From the NCBI GenBank assembly GCA_030646035.1, contig JAUSMY010000008.1:1-64000 (forward strand): DNA of 64,000 bases, given 5' to 3'. The stretch is from Thermodesulfovibrionia bacterium (GTDB lineage Bacteria > Nitrospirota > Thermodesulfovibrionia > UBA6902). Both the position numbers and the translations under genes were made by a program. Below, one piece after another: positions 53,747-62,164 of the stretch; position 1 is the stretch's first letter; every line of letters starts with the position of its first letter. The notes under the pieces are model-generated. The model was not told the origin of the DNA, did no database searches, and saw only the letters and a list, made by a program, of their open reading frames with translations.

Positions 53747-53780
53747 AAAGCCCCTTAGAAGAATTTGAGGGGCTTTATTA
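53747..53780 (+). terminator. Rho-independent terminator ending the module 1 operon
   Basis: AAAGCCCCT (53747-53755) pairs with AGGGGCTTT (53768-53776) around a 12-base loop; T-rich sequence follows. Confidence 0.88.
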
Positions 53781-53809
53781 TTTGTTTTTTGAGTTAAAAT
53801 AAAAACATC

Positions 53810-55363
53810 ATGTCATTAAAGAAAAAGATAATCCTCAGCTTTCTTGTCAGTGCATTGATCATCACCCTGCTCTCAGTATTTTTATATCTGAATTTCGTTG
53901 AGATAAAAAAAGAGACCGCCTTTCTTGAGCTGACCGATACCATACGAAGCAAATCGCTGCAGCTCAGGCGGCATGAAAAGAATTACTTTCTTTACGCGCC
54001 TGCAAAGGCTGAGGAAGAATCAAAAGCTATCTATGCGTATCTAAGAGAACTTGATGACATTCTCAATAACATGAACCCTTCTTCAATGGACCGGACAGCC
54101 TCCCTGAAGACGCTTGTGCGTGAATACCGCGAACAATTCGGTAAAATAGAAAGATTGCTGGGTACGGCAATGGCTGAATCGGAAAGATTGAAAATATCTT
54201 CCCCGGCCTACTTGAAGATCAGCCGTCTGATAGAGTCTAATTTCCTGGATAAACCGCTTGAGGATGTGAATTATCTGCAAGAGGTTTTTTCACTGCCATC
54301 AAGCCATAACCTGATATCCTGCCTGAATGAATTTGACGCTGAGATCAGCGCCCTCAGAAAGACCGGTGAAAACATCCTGGCGAGTTCCAAAGAGCTCGAT
54401 AAAACCGCAAGGGGAAAAGTTGACAGCTTTATCAATATGTCACGGACCGCCATTCTCGTATTCTTCCCACTCTTCCTGATCGTCGGATTCGGGGCTATTC
54501 TATTCATCATCAGTAATGTTGTGAAGCGTTTGCAGCTAATCACAAATCTTATAGAAAAGACCGGAAAAGGGGATTTTACACATATTTCTAATCCTGCATA
54601 TGAATGGGGCAAGGATGAGGTGGGGCAGCTCATCAGGAAGTTCAACGATATGGAAGAGCTGCTTTCCCATAGGGAAAAGGAGTTGCTCCGGAGCAAGAAG
54701 CTTTCAGCGATAGGCATGCTCGCATCAGGAGTCGCGCATGAACTGAATAATCCGCTGAATAATATCTACACCACTGCCCAGCGGCTTACGAAAAAGTCAG
54801 GCGATCAGATCCCGTTATCTGTAAAAAACGGTCTGGATGATATCTTCAGCCAGTCCTTGAGGGTCAAGGGCATTGTCAGTGACCTCCTTGAATTTGCAAG
54901 AGGCAGGGAGCCGCATATTATGGCTGTAGAACTGCGAAGCTTCATATCCGGAGCATATAAACACCTTGGCAGCACAATAAGCACGGGAAACGTACGGTTC
55001 TCCCAGGAACTGCATCCGGATGAGATAGTCATGTACGCAGACCCTGAACAGCTGGAGCAGGTCTTCATTAACCTTTTTATCAATGCTGTTGATGCCATGT
55101 CAGGAGAAGGAGCGCTGACAGTGAAAGCAGAGGAAGAGGATACCCTCGTAAGGATAAAAGTATCTGATACCGGAAAGGGGATATCCCGTGAAACACTTGA
55201 AAAGATATTCGAACCTTTCTATACCACAAAGGGTAAAGGCACGGGCCTCGGGCTTGCCATTGTTTACAATATTATCCAGAAACATCGCGGCGAGATACAG
55301 GTCGAGAGCGAAGAAGGAAAAGGGACGACATTCATCATCACATTGCCAAAGGAGAATGCATAG
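53810..55363 (+). CDS. sensor histidine kinase with helical sensor domain (module 2)
   Basis: The protein has 517 residues. TM1 lies at about 8-28. The helical periplasmic sensor contains LRRHEKNYFLYAPAKA (compare module 1), and TM2 is near 212-235. HAMP, HisKA (MLASGVAHELNNPLNNIYT) and HATPase_c (NLFINAVDAMSGEG; DTGKGIS; GTGLGLAIVYNI) follow. It lies two bases before its NtrC-type regulator, 100 bases after the module 1 Usp. Confidence 0.93.
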   Translation: MSLKKKIILSFLVSALIITLLSVFLYLNFVEIKKETAFLELTDTIRSKSLQLRRHEKNYFLYAPAKAEEESKAIYAYLRELDDILNNMNPSSMDRTASLKTLVREYREQFGKIERLLGTAMAESERLKISSPAYLKISRLIESNFLDKPLEDVNYLQEVFSLPSSHNLISCLNEFDAEISALRKTGENILASSKELDKTARGKVDSFINMSRTAILVFFPLFLIVGFGAILFIISNVVKRLQLITNLIEKTGKGDFTHISNPAYEWGKDEVGQLIRKFNDMEELLSHREKELLRSKKLSAIGMLASGVAHELNNPLNNIYTTAQRLTKKSGDQIPLSVKNGLDDIFSQSLRVKGIVSDLLEFARGREPHIMAVELRSFISGAYKHLGSTISTGNVRFSQELHPDEIVMYADPEQLEQVFINLFINAVDAMSGEGALTVKAEEEDTLVRIKVSDTGKGISRETLEKIFEPFYTTKGKGTGLGLAIVYNIIQKHRGEIQVESEEGKGTTFIITLPKENA

Positions 55364-55365
55364 CT

Positions 55366-56697
55366 ATGTCTTTTAATATACTTGTCGCAGAGGATGAAGA
55401 GATAACACTCAACAACATTATCGATACATTGCAGGAAGAAGGCTACAGCGTTTCTGCGGCAAAAGATGGAAGAGAGGCGCTTCAGAAGATCGAGAGCGAA
55501 TACTTTGATGTAATTATCACCGATATAAAAATGCCTTACATTAGCGGTATTGAACTCCTTGAGAAGATCAAAGAGAAGAACCTTGATACAGAAGTAATAA
55601 TGATCACCGGGTTCGGGAGCATCGGCTCGGCGGTTGAGGCCATGAAGAAAGGCGCCCATGATTATATAACGAAGCCTTTTGACCTTGATGAACTGTCGCT
55701 TCGTGTAAAGAAGTTCTACGAACAGAAGTCGCTTAAAAAGGAAAATCTCGCATTAAAGACCTTTCTGGGGATGAACAAAGAAGTCCCTATTATTGCAAAA
55801 AGCGAAGGCATGAAGAAGATATTGTCTGTCGTTGAAGGGATGAAAGACTCGGATTGCAGCGTATTCCTCACAGGAGAAAGCGGGGTCGGGAAAAATCTTG
55901 TTGCCAAGATAATTCATTCAAGCAGCAGGAGAAAGAACATGCCCTTCCTCTCCATAAATTGCGCGACCCTGACAGAAGAGCTGCTCTCAAGTGAACTGTT
56001 CGGGCATGAAAAGGGCGCCTTCACCGGAGCTGTTATGACAAAGCAGGGGCTTGTTGAGATAGCTGATACAGGAATACTTTTTCTTGATGAGATCGCAGAG
56101 CTTTCGCCGAGCCTTCAGGCAAAACTTTTAAAGGTTGTCGAAGAAGGCGAGTTCTACAGGGTCGGAGGGACAAGGCCCAAAAAGGTTGATGTCAGGTTTC
56201 TCGCCGCCACAAACCAGAATGTAAAGAACCTGATAGCAGACGGCAGGTTCAGGGAGGACCTCTATTACAGGCTGAATATAATGGAGATCTTTATTTCACC
56301 GTTAAGGGAACGGATAGATGACATAAAACCCCTGAGCGCATACTTCCTTCAGAAGCATCTTCCGAAGTCCAATAAAAAGATAACAGGCATTACAAAAGAG
56401 GCGATGGAAATTTTAATTAATTACAGTTTCCCCGGGAATGTCAGGGAGCTGGAAAATATTATTGAACGCGCCATCATTCTCGAAAAGAGTCCCATGATAA
56501 CGCCTGAAAGCATCCCCCAAAGCATCCGTCTCCTGCAGATAGAGACACTTGACCCTGACAAACTGAAGACTGCTGATGAACTCGTTAAGGAATATGCCGA
56601 AAAGGTTCTAAAGATGTTCAGCAACAACAGGACAAAGGCGGCAGAAGCGCTGGGTATCTCAAGGACAAGCCTCTGGAAGATATTGAAAGAAGAATAG
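55366..56697 (+). CDS. NtrC-family sigma54-dependent response regulator (module 2)
   Basis: The protein has 443 residues. The receiver domain (NILVAEDEEITLNN; phospho-Asp in DVIITDIKMPYISG) is followed by an AAA+ domain with Walker A GESGVGKNLVAK, the GAFTGA loop in HEKGAFTGAVMTKQG, FLDEIAELSPSLQ, and a Fis-type HTH (NRTKAAEALGISRTSLWKIL). It directly precedes the -24/-12 promoter at 56888 and probably drives that operon. Confidence 0.95.
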   Translation: MSFNILVAEDEEITLNNIIDTLQEEGYSVSAAKDGREALQKIESEYFDVIITDIKMPYISGIELLEKIKEKNLDTEVIMITGFGSIGSAVEAMKKGAHDYITKPFDLDELSLRVKKFYEQKSLKKENLALKTFLGMNKEVPIIAKSEGMKKILSVVEGMKDSDCSVFLTGESGVGKNLVAKIIHSSSRRKNMPFLSINCATLTEELLSSELFGHEKGAFTGAVMTKQGLVEIADTGILFLDEIAELSPSLQAKLLKVVEEGEFYRVGGTRPKKVDVRFLAATNQNVKNLIADGRFREDLYYRLNIMEIFISPLRERIDDIKPLSAYFLQKHLPKSNKKITGITKEAMEILINYSFPGNVRELENIIERAIILEKSPMITPESIPQSIRLLQIETLDPDKLKTADELVKEYAEKVLKMFSNNRTKAAEALGISRTSLWKILKEE

Positions 56698-56705
56698 TGT
56701 TAACA

Positions 56706-56725
56706 CTGTTCATATTCTAAACGCT
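56706..56725 (+). promoter_or_regulatory. candidate upstream activator site C
   Basis: CACTGTTCATATTCTAAACG matches site D (56820-56839) at nearly every base. It lies about 165 bases upstream of the -24 element. Confidence 0.5.
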
Positions 56726-56819
56726 GCAAAAACCTTCTCTCTTAATTCATTCATTCCGTTTTTAATCACTGTATTACCTTTAAATCTCTTCATCAACATC
56801 TGCAAAATCTGCTGCTTCT

Positions 56820-56839
56820 CACTGTTTACATTCTAAACA
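56820..56839 (+). promoter_or_regulatory. candidate upstream activator site D
   Basis: CACTGTTTACATTCTAAACA contains the inverted repeat GTTTA-N5-TAAAC and is a near copy of site C, about 50 bases upstream of the -24 element. Confidence 0.55.
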
Positions 56840-56887
56840 CATTTTTTAACCCTCCAAATTTAGACTTTAATTTCAATAGGTTTTAAG

Positions 56888-56903
56888 TGGCATGTTTAGT
56901 GCA
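56888..56903 (+). promoter_or_regulatory. candidate sigma54 (-24/-12) promoter of the module 2 operon
   Basis: TGGCATG-TTTA-GTGCA has the invariant GG and GC with the required ten bases between. It lies 32 bases upstream of ATG 56935. Confidence 0.7.
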
Positions 56904-56934
56904 TTGCCTTATATGAAGCTTAAGGAGGGTAAAA

Positions 56935-57414
56935 ATGAGAAAACAGATTTTATTCGTTACATATGAGAATGAAGATTTTGATGAAGGCCTTTCGTATGCC
57001 GTTGATCTTGCAAAGGCGATGAATGAGGATCTGACGATCCTGATGGCCAAGAAGAAAAGCCTGATGAGAAGGTTTGAGGATCTCATGACCGCAGTCACCT
57101 TTGCCGAGGCCAATGAACATGAAACAGCACAGCAAATCCTCTCTCATAAGATGGACGGCCTGTCTAAAAACAAGCTTAATCAATTCCTTGAAAAATGCCA
57201 GGGAGAGGGCATCGCTACACAGGTCTATACGGTGGAGCTGGATGCGCTCTCGGCAATAAAAGATTTTCTCAAGGAGAAAAATACAGTTGATATGGTCCTG
57301 TTGAGCCCAAGCGTTATTGAGAACGGGAATATTACACCACGCGACTTGCAGAGGCTTGTAAGGACAGCATCAAGGCCGATCGTGACAATGGCGCGGCAGA
57401 TATATGCGACGTAA
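56935..57414 (+). CDS. Usp-like protein with an inserted FAE-x-GE motif (module 2)
   Basis: The protein has 159 residues, and AAGGAGGG precedes the ATG. A Usp fold begins normally (KQILFVTYENEDFDEGL, then LTILMA). It is then interrupted at about 40-75 by the motif RRFEDLMTAVTFAEANEHET and resumes (IATQVYTVELDALSAIKDFL; final strand RPIVTMAR). No ATP loop of the G-x-x-G-x9-G type is seen. It is the first gene of the sigma54 module 2 operon. Confidence 0.8.
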   Translation: MRKQILFVTYENEDFDEGLSYAVDLAKAMNEDLTILMAKKKSLMRRFEDLMTAVTFAEANEHETAQQILSHKMDGLSKNKLNQFLEKCQGEGIATQVYTVELDALSAIKDFLKEKNTVDMVLLSPSVIENGNITPRDLQRLVRTASRPIVTMARQIYAT

Positions 57415-57455
57415 CTTTTAATGACAATATCAAAATTTCAGGAGGAGAAGGTTTC

Positions 57456-58382
57456 ATGAATTTTATGTATCTGTATTTACCGGTAGCATTAACCAGCATT
57501 AATGTTTTGATTCCTGTCGGGCTCGGGCTCGCGGTCGGGCTGCTCTCAGGCCTTTTCGGTGTCGGCGGCGGATTTCTGCTGACCCCGCTTTTAATTATGT
57601 TCGGCATCCCCGCAACTGTCGCTGCAGCAACGGATTCAAACCAGATAGTCGCGGCATCAACATCTGGAACATATGCCCATTGGAGGGTTGGCAACGTAGA
57701 TTTTAAAATGGGGCTTTATCTTCTTGTCGGAGGTTTTGTCGGAGGGCTATTCGGCGTCCAGGCTATCAAGATCCTCAAGGCTACAGGCAATGCGGACTTT
57801 GTTATAAAGATGACATATGTGCTCATGCTCGGGTCAGTCGGCTCTTATATGCTCTTCGAAAGCCTCAGCAGCCTGAGAAAAAACAAGGTGGAAAAAGTTG
57901 AAGATGAAAAAGAGACGGGCTTCACGAGATTTTTAAAGTCGCTTCCTCTGCAGACCCATTTTGAAAAATCAGGCGTTACTCATTCATTGCTCCTTCCAGT
58001 CATCTTTGGCGGTTTTGTCGGGGTGCTTGCCGCGATAATGGGTGTCGGAGGCGGGTTCTTAATGGTCCCTGTCATGGTATATATATTGAGAATGCCTATG
58101 CATGTTGTTGTAGGCACAAGCCTCTTCCAGATACTCTTTAATTGTATAGAGGTCACTTTTCTCCAGGCATATACCAATCACAGCGTGGATTTTATCCTTG
58201 CGGTACTTTTGCTGTTAGGTTCCACAGTAGGCGCGCAGGTAGGGGCGGTATTCGGAAGGAAATTAAAAGGCGAGCAGCTTAAGGTATTTCTTGCGGCAAT
58301 AGTGCTTATGGTCACAGTAAAGATAGTCTTTGACCTTACATTAACACCGTCATTGCTTATATCACAGGCAGGAGGACACTAA
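57456..58382 (+). CDS. TSUP (TauE/SafE) family permease (module 2)
   Basis: The protein has 308 residues. The duplicated Gly-rich TSUP signatures are LLSGLFGVGGGFLLTPLLIM (about 28-47) and LAAIMGVGGGFLMVPVMVYI (about 190-210). About eight hydrophobic helices. GGAGGAG upstream supports the ATG. Substrate is unknown; anion export is typical of the family. A TIGR02186-type partner follows by one base. Confidence 0.92.
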   Translation: MNFMYLYLPVALTSINVLIPVGLGLAVGLLSGLFGVGGGFLLTPLLIMFGIPATVAAATDSNQIVAASTSGTYAHWRVGNVDFKMGLYLLVGGFVGGLFGVQAIKILKATGNADFVIKMTYVLMLGSVGSYMLFESLSSLRKNKVEKVEDEKETGFTRFLKSLPLQTHFEKSGVTHSLLLPVIFGGFVGVLAAIMGVGGGFLMVPVMVYILRMPMHVVVGTSLFQILFNCIEVTFLQAYTNHSVDFILAVLLLLGSTVGAQVGAVFGRKLKGEQLKVFLAAIVLMVTVKIVFDLTLTPSLLISQAGGH

Positions 58383-58383
58383 T

Positions 58384-59175
58384 ATGAAAGCGCATAGAAT
58401 TATTTATCACATTGTTTTTTCGTTAATAATTTCATTATTCATTTCAACTATATCACCGGGCAAAGCGTCAGCGGAAATGACAGTAAAGGCGAATCATGAC
58501 GATATAAAGATCGACTTCTTTTATCACGGCAGCACAGTGAGCGTTGCGGGAGTAACAGACCCCGGCACTGATCTTATCATCAAGATAGCTTCTGCTGAAG
58601 GGCACGAGGTGCTGAAGCAGAAAGGAAAGGTAGCAGGTTTTTTATGGATGAATACAGGAACGCTGAACTTCGAAAAGACTCCGAACCTCTATTCCATTTA
58701 CAGCACAAAAAATATTGATGATATTCTGAGTACGGATGATATGGATAAATATGTTATCGGCTATCCTGCGCTAAGCAGGCATGTAGAAATTGCGCCTATC
58801 TCAAATGAAGACGAACGATCAAAATGGTTTAATGAGTTCGTGAAATACAAAGAATCATCCAACCTTTACAAAACCTCATCCGGCAAGATATTGATCTCTG
58901 ATAAGGACGGCAGACAGGCATATTATATTCTGACTGCCTGGCCTTACCAGGCACCTCCCGGAGATTATGTTGTTACCGTATACGCAGTAAAAGATAATAA
59001 GGTCATTGAAACAAAAGAAGCTAAGGTCCTGGTTGAACAGGTCGGCATTATAAAAATGCTTGCCGGCATGGCAAAGAATAATGGCGCTTTATACGGGCTC
59101 ATATCAATTATGTCTGCACTGGCTGCAGGGTTTGGAGTCGGCCTGATATTCAAGAAAAGCGGTGGAGCGCATTAA
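58384..59175 (+). CDS. TIGR02186-family exported membrane protein, TSUP partner
   Basis: The protein has 263 residues. A signal peptide (about 1-30, ending KASAEM) precedes a beta-rich periplasmic region (IDFFYHGSTVSVAGVTDPGT; VAGFLWMNTGTLNFEKTPNL), and a single C-terminal TM helix lies at about 235-257. This matches the Alph_Pro_TM/TIGR02186 family, which is commonly found beside TauE/SafE exporters as here. It is probably the periplasmic component of the transport system (inference). Confidence 0.85.
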   Translation: MKAHRIIYHIVFSLIISLFISTISPGKASAEMTVKANHDDIKIDFFYHGSTVSVAGVTDPGTDLIIKIASAEGHEVLKQKGKVAGFLWMNTGTLNFEKTPNLYSIYSTKNIDDILSTDDMDKYVIGYPALSRHVEIAPISNEDERSKWFNEFVKYKESSNLYKTSSGKILISDKDGRQAYYILTAWPYQAPPGDYVVTVYAVKDNKVIETKEAKVLVEQVGIIKMLAGMAKNNGALYGLISIMSALAAGFGVGLIFKKSGGAH

Positions 59176-59177
59176 TT

Positions 59178-60035
59178 ATGTATAAAACGATTTTGGTAGG
59201 TTTTGATGATTCTGACTTTAGTAAAGCAGCGCTGATCGAGGCGTCGAACTGGATAAAAAGGCACGGCGGAAAACTCATTCTGGTTCATACAGTATTCTTT
59301 GACACCGAGGAATTCGGAATCGCGCCTGAACAGCTTGATAAACGCCTTAGGATCGGCGAAAAGGTTTGCGTACAAACAAAGGAAATGCTGACTTCCGAAT
59401 TCGGCATAGAAGTTGAATCCCTGCTTTGTGAGGGAGAGCCGCCTGAGGTCATAGTTGAAATTGCACGGGAAAAGAAGGCTGACCTTATCATGCTCGGCAC
59501 ATATGGCAGAAGAGGTTTTAAGAGGCTGCTCATGGGAAGCGTAACGTCACAGGTTGTTGTAAATGCGCCTGTTGATGTGCTGGTGGTGAAAAAACCGTGT
59601 ACCGAATGCACGGGAGAATATAAATCTATTTTAGTTCCATTTGACGGTTCGCCATCCGCTCAAAAGGCATTAGAACGCGCCTGTCATCTGTCAAAGATCG
59701 ATAATGCGGAGATAAATATTCTGTATGTTATTCCCCGCTATGAAGAGATGGTGGAATTTTTCAAAAGCAGCTCAATAAAGAAGAGCCTTTTTCAGGAGGC
59801 GCAAAAGATCATTGATACGGCAAAGGAAATTGCCTCAAAGCTTGGAGTCTCTGCAAAAGATGAGATACAGGAAGGAAACGCGGCGGAGAAGATCGTAGAG
59901 TCCTCCAGGAAACTTAAACACGGTTTGATAGTAATGGGAAGCTACGGATACACAGGCGTTAACAAGGCGATCATAGGAAGCACCGCTGAAAGGGTGATAA
60001 CCAATGCCGCCTGTCCGATACTTGTGGTGAGGTAA
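59178..60035 (+). CDS. tandem universal stress protein (module 2)
   Basis: The protein has 285 residues with two Usp domains and both ATP-binding loops canonical: GTYGRRGFKRLLMGSV and GSYGYTGVNKAIIGST. A CTEC pair in the linker (residue ~143) is unusual. Located directly after the TIGR02186 gene in the module 2 operon. Confidence 0.92.
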   Translation: MYKTILVGFDDSDFSKAALIEASNWIKRHGGKLILVHTVFFDTEEFGIAPEQLDKRLRIGEKVCVQTKEMLTSEFGIEVESLLCEGEPPEVIVEIAREKKADLIMLGTYGRRGFKRLLMGSVTSQVVVNAPVDVLVVKKPCTECTGEYKSILVPFDGSPSAQKALERACHLSKIDNAEINILYVIPRYEEMVEFFKSSSIKKSLFQEAQKIIDTAKEIASKLGVSAKDEIQEGNAAEKIVESSRKLKHGLIVMGSYGYTGVNKAIIGSTAERVITNAACPILVVR

Positions 60036-60040
60036 ATCAA

Positions 60041-60460
60041 ATGAGAGGTTACAGGAAAATATTAATAGCAGTGAACGGTTCCAAAGATGTCCTTACGCAA
60101 GGTTTGAAACTGGCTCACGATGAGAGCTGCTGGGTAACGGTTGTTAAGGTGATACCTGCAAACGAAGGAGATTTCAATCTTCTAGGGGTGAAAAACATAG
60201 AAGACGTATTGAACAGCGGCTCCTATGGGGAAGTCGCTGAGATCAATTCTATCGCAAAGACCGAAGGGGCTTTGATAAAGACAAGGCTCGAAGAAGGAGA
60301 ACCTTATAAAAAGATCTTGGAAGCCGCAGAAGAGGAAAGATGCGACGTTATAATAATGGGCATGAAAAAACGCAATTGGCTCAGAAAACTTTTCGGCGAT
60401 AACACCGTCGGGAAGGTCATCAATCAGGCGCCCTGCCCTGTTTTTGTAGTCGGAGCATAA
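60041..60460 (+). CDS. single-domain universal stress protein with degenerate ATP loop
   Basis: The protein has 139 residues. It starts YRKILIAVNGSKDVL and resembles the first half of the module 1 tandem Usp (52856). The ATP loop position reads GMKKRNWLRKLFGDNT, lacking the second glycine, so nucleotide binding is doubtful. It ends the module 2 operon; no clear terminator follows. Confidence 0.85.
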   Translation: MRGYRKILIAVNGSKDVLTQGLKLAHDESCWVTVVKVIPANEGDFNLLGVKNIEDVLNSGSYGEVAEINSIAKTEGALIKTRLEEGEPYKKILEAAEEERCDVIIMGMKKRNWLRKLFGDNTVGKVINQAPCPVFVVGA

Positions 60461-60511
60461 AGACTGCCTCGCATCACAGACAGCGTAAAAGGTATGTAGT
60501 ATAATATTTAC

Positions 60512-60749
60512 ATGCCTCCTGAAGATAAGAACGCTGTAAAAGTTCTCAACCGCCGCGTCCATATGGCAAACGAGAGGACATTCCTCGCGTGGATAAGGAC
60601 GAGCATAAGCATCATGGCATTTGGTTTTGTTTGAGAGACAGATAGATAAAGATACTTACCAGCCATCACTGATCCTTGACATATTGCTTGCCATATCTGT
60701 GCTTGCCATCGGTATTTTTCTTGTGATCTATCTGATCCACAGTGTCTGA
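60512..60749 (+). pseudogene. broken DUF202 (YidH-like) membrane protein gene
   Basis: The first 40 codons ([20 protein letters not shown], then [20 protein letters not shown]) are a clear DUF202 start and end in TGA at 60632. One base over, the frame continues [13 protein letters not shown] and then a second hydrophobic helix to a TGA at 60747. The middle of a normal DUF202 protein also seems to be missing. So there is at least one frameshift and probably an internal deletion. Its 3' end runs straight into the truncated PEP-synthase-like gene. Confidence 0.7.
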
Positions 60750-60922
60750 AAACGGGAAGTAAAAGAAGACCCTACCCTCTGTTCGGCTCGCCTCAGGACA
60801 TTGAATGGTCCATTGACCAGAGCGGCAGGATCATCATCCTGCAAAGCCGTCCTCTCAGCTATATCGCTTTAAATGGAAAAGCAGATATCGAAGATACTGC
60901 CAATAATGATGCGGAGAGATCT

Positions 60923-62164
60923 TTGCTTAGCGGCGGGGTCACTGCGAGCAGCGGGGTTGCCTGCGGCCCTGTTCATATTGTGCGTACAAATGTTGACCTT
61001 CTGAATTTTCCAAAAAGCGCGGTACTTGTTGTAGAACACCCTTTGCCCGAATGGAGCACACTTTTGAGCCGGGCGGTTGCCCTGGTCAGCGAAACCGGAC
61101 ATGTCACGTCTCATCTCGCGACCGTCTCGCGTGAATTCGGAATACCTGCAATCTTCAGCATTAAGAACGCAACTAAAAAACTTCATAATGGAGATATCGT
61201 CACTGTTGACGCTGTGGGCCGCCGCGTATATTCAGGCCGAAGGGATGACCTGCTGGCGCAGGCTGCCGCGCCTACCAACCTGATGGCAGGCAGTCCGGTT
61301 TACAGATTGCTTGAAGAAACGATGAAGCTCATAACCCCGCTGAACCTGACCAATCCGGCATCCCCGTATTTCAAGCCTTCGTCCTGTGAAACCTATCATG
61401 ACCTAACGCGATTCTGCCATGAGAAGGCGGTTGCTGAGCTCTTCAACCTCAGTTCCAAACACGGATTTGATGAAAAAGAGGCCAAACAGCTGACAGCGGA
61501 TATTCCTTTTCAATGGTGGGTGATAAACTTGGAAGACGGTTTCAGTGAAAAGGTGGACATAAAAGAAAAGTTTATTCATATCGACGATATCGTATCCGTG
61601 CCTATGCTTGCCATCTGGGAGGGCATGACCGCTGTCCCCTGGAAAGGCCCTCCTCCGGTGTGTTTAAAGGGGTTCGGCTCCATCATCTTTGAATCCACCA
61701 TGAGGCCGGGGCTGGATCCCGGAGTGCGCTCAAGGATGGTATCAAAAAATTACTTTCTGATCTCTAAGAATTTCTGCAATCTGAACGTGCGGCTGGGCTA
61801 TCATTTCGCTTTGGCTGAAGCGCACCTGAGCGACCTTCTTACTGAAAACTATGTCAGTTTCCAGTTCAGGGGAGGCGCAGCAGATGCAACCCGCAGATTC
61901 ATCCGCATAAACCTTCTAAAAGATATACTGGAGAGATTCGACTTCAGGGTTGAATTAAAGGGGGATGCGCTTACCGCGCGTATTGAGAAGAAGCCCGCCC
62001 TCTTCCTGATCGAACGCCTGAAGGTCTTGGGATATCTGCTTATACATGCCCGTCAGATCGATATGGTCATGGGGGAGCAAAGCATGGTAGAAAATTACCG
62101 CAGATCCATCATGGCCGATCTTGAGAGAATTATAAATATAACTGATAAGGAGAATACGGTATGA
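60923..62164 (+). CDS. PEP synthase-like protein lacking its ATP-grasp domain (N-terminally truncated)
   Basis: The protein has 413 residues from TTG 60923 (GGAG six bases upstream). Homologous coding continues in frame upstream to about 60770, where GSPQDIEWSIDQSGRIIILQ is the end of a PPDK/PEP-synthase ATP-grasp domain; everything before it is missing. Residues 1-90 are the swivelling phosphohistidine domain (GGVTASSGVACGPVHI), with the catalytic His in SETGHVTSHLATVSREFGIP. The remainder is not the TIM-barrel PEP domain but a helical domain of unknown function. It overlaps the next regulator gene by 4 bases. Either a remnant or a functional phospho-carrier. Confidence 0.7.
   Translation: MLSGGVTASSGVACGPVHIVRTNVDLLNFPKSAVLVVEHPLPEWSTLLSRAVALVSETGHVTSHLATVSREFGIPAIFSIKNATKKLHNGDIVTVDAVGRRVYSGRRDDLLAQAAAPTNLMAGSPVYRLLEETMKLITPLNLTNPASPYFKPSSCETYHDLTRFCHEKAVAELFNLSSKHGFDEKEAKQLTADIPFQWWVINLEDGFSEKVDIKEKFIHIDDIVSVPMLAIWEGMTAVPWKGPPPVCLKGFGSIIFESTMRPGLDPGVRSRMVSKNYFLISKNFCNLNVRLGYHFALAEAHLSDLLTENYVSFQFRGGAADATRRFIRINLLKDILERFDFRVELKGDALTARIEKKPALFLIERLKVLGYLLIHARQIDMVMGEQSMVENYRRSIMADLERIINITDKENTV

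Noticed and set aside
60632-60634. TGA in the DUF202 gene as a second selenocysteine codon
   Set aside because: The frame after it hits another stop within a few codons and the homologous sequence continues in a different frame, so this is a frameshift.
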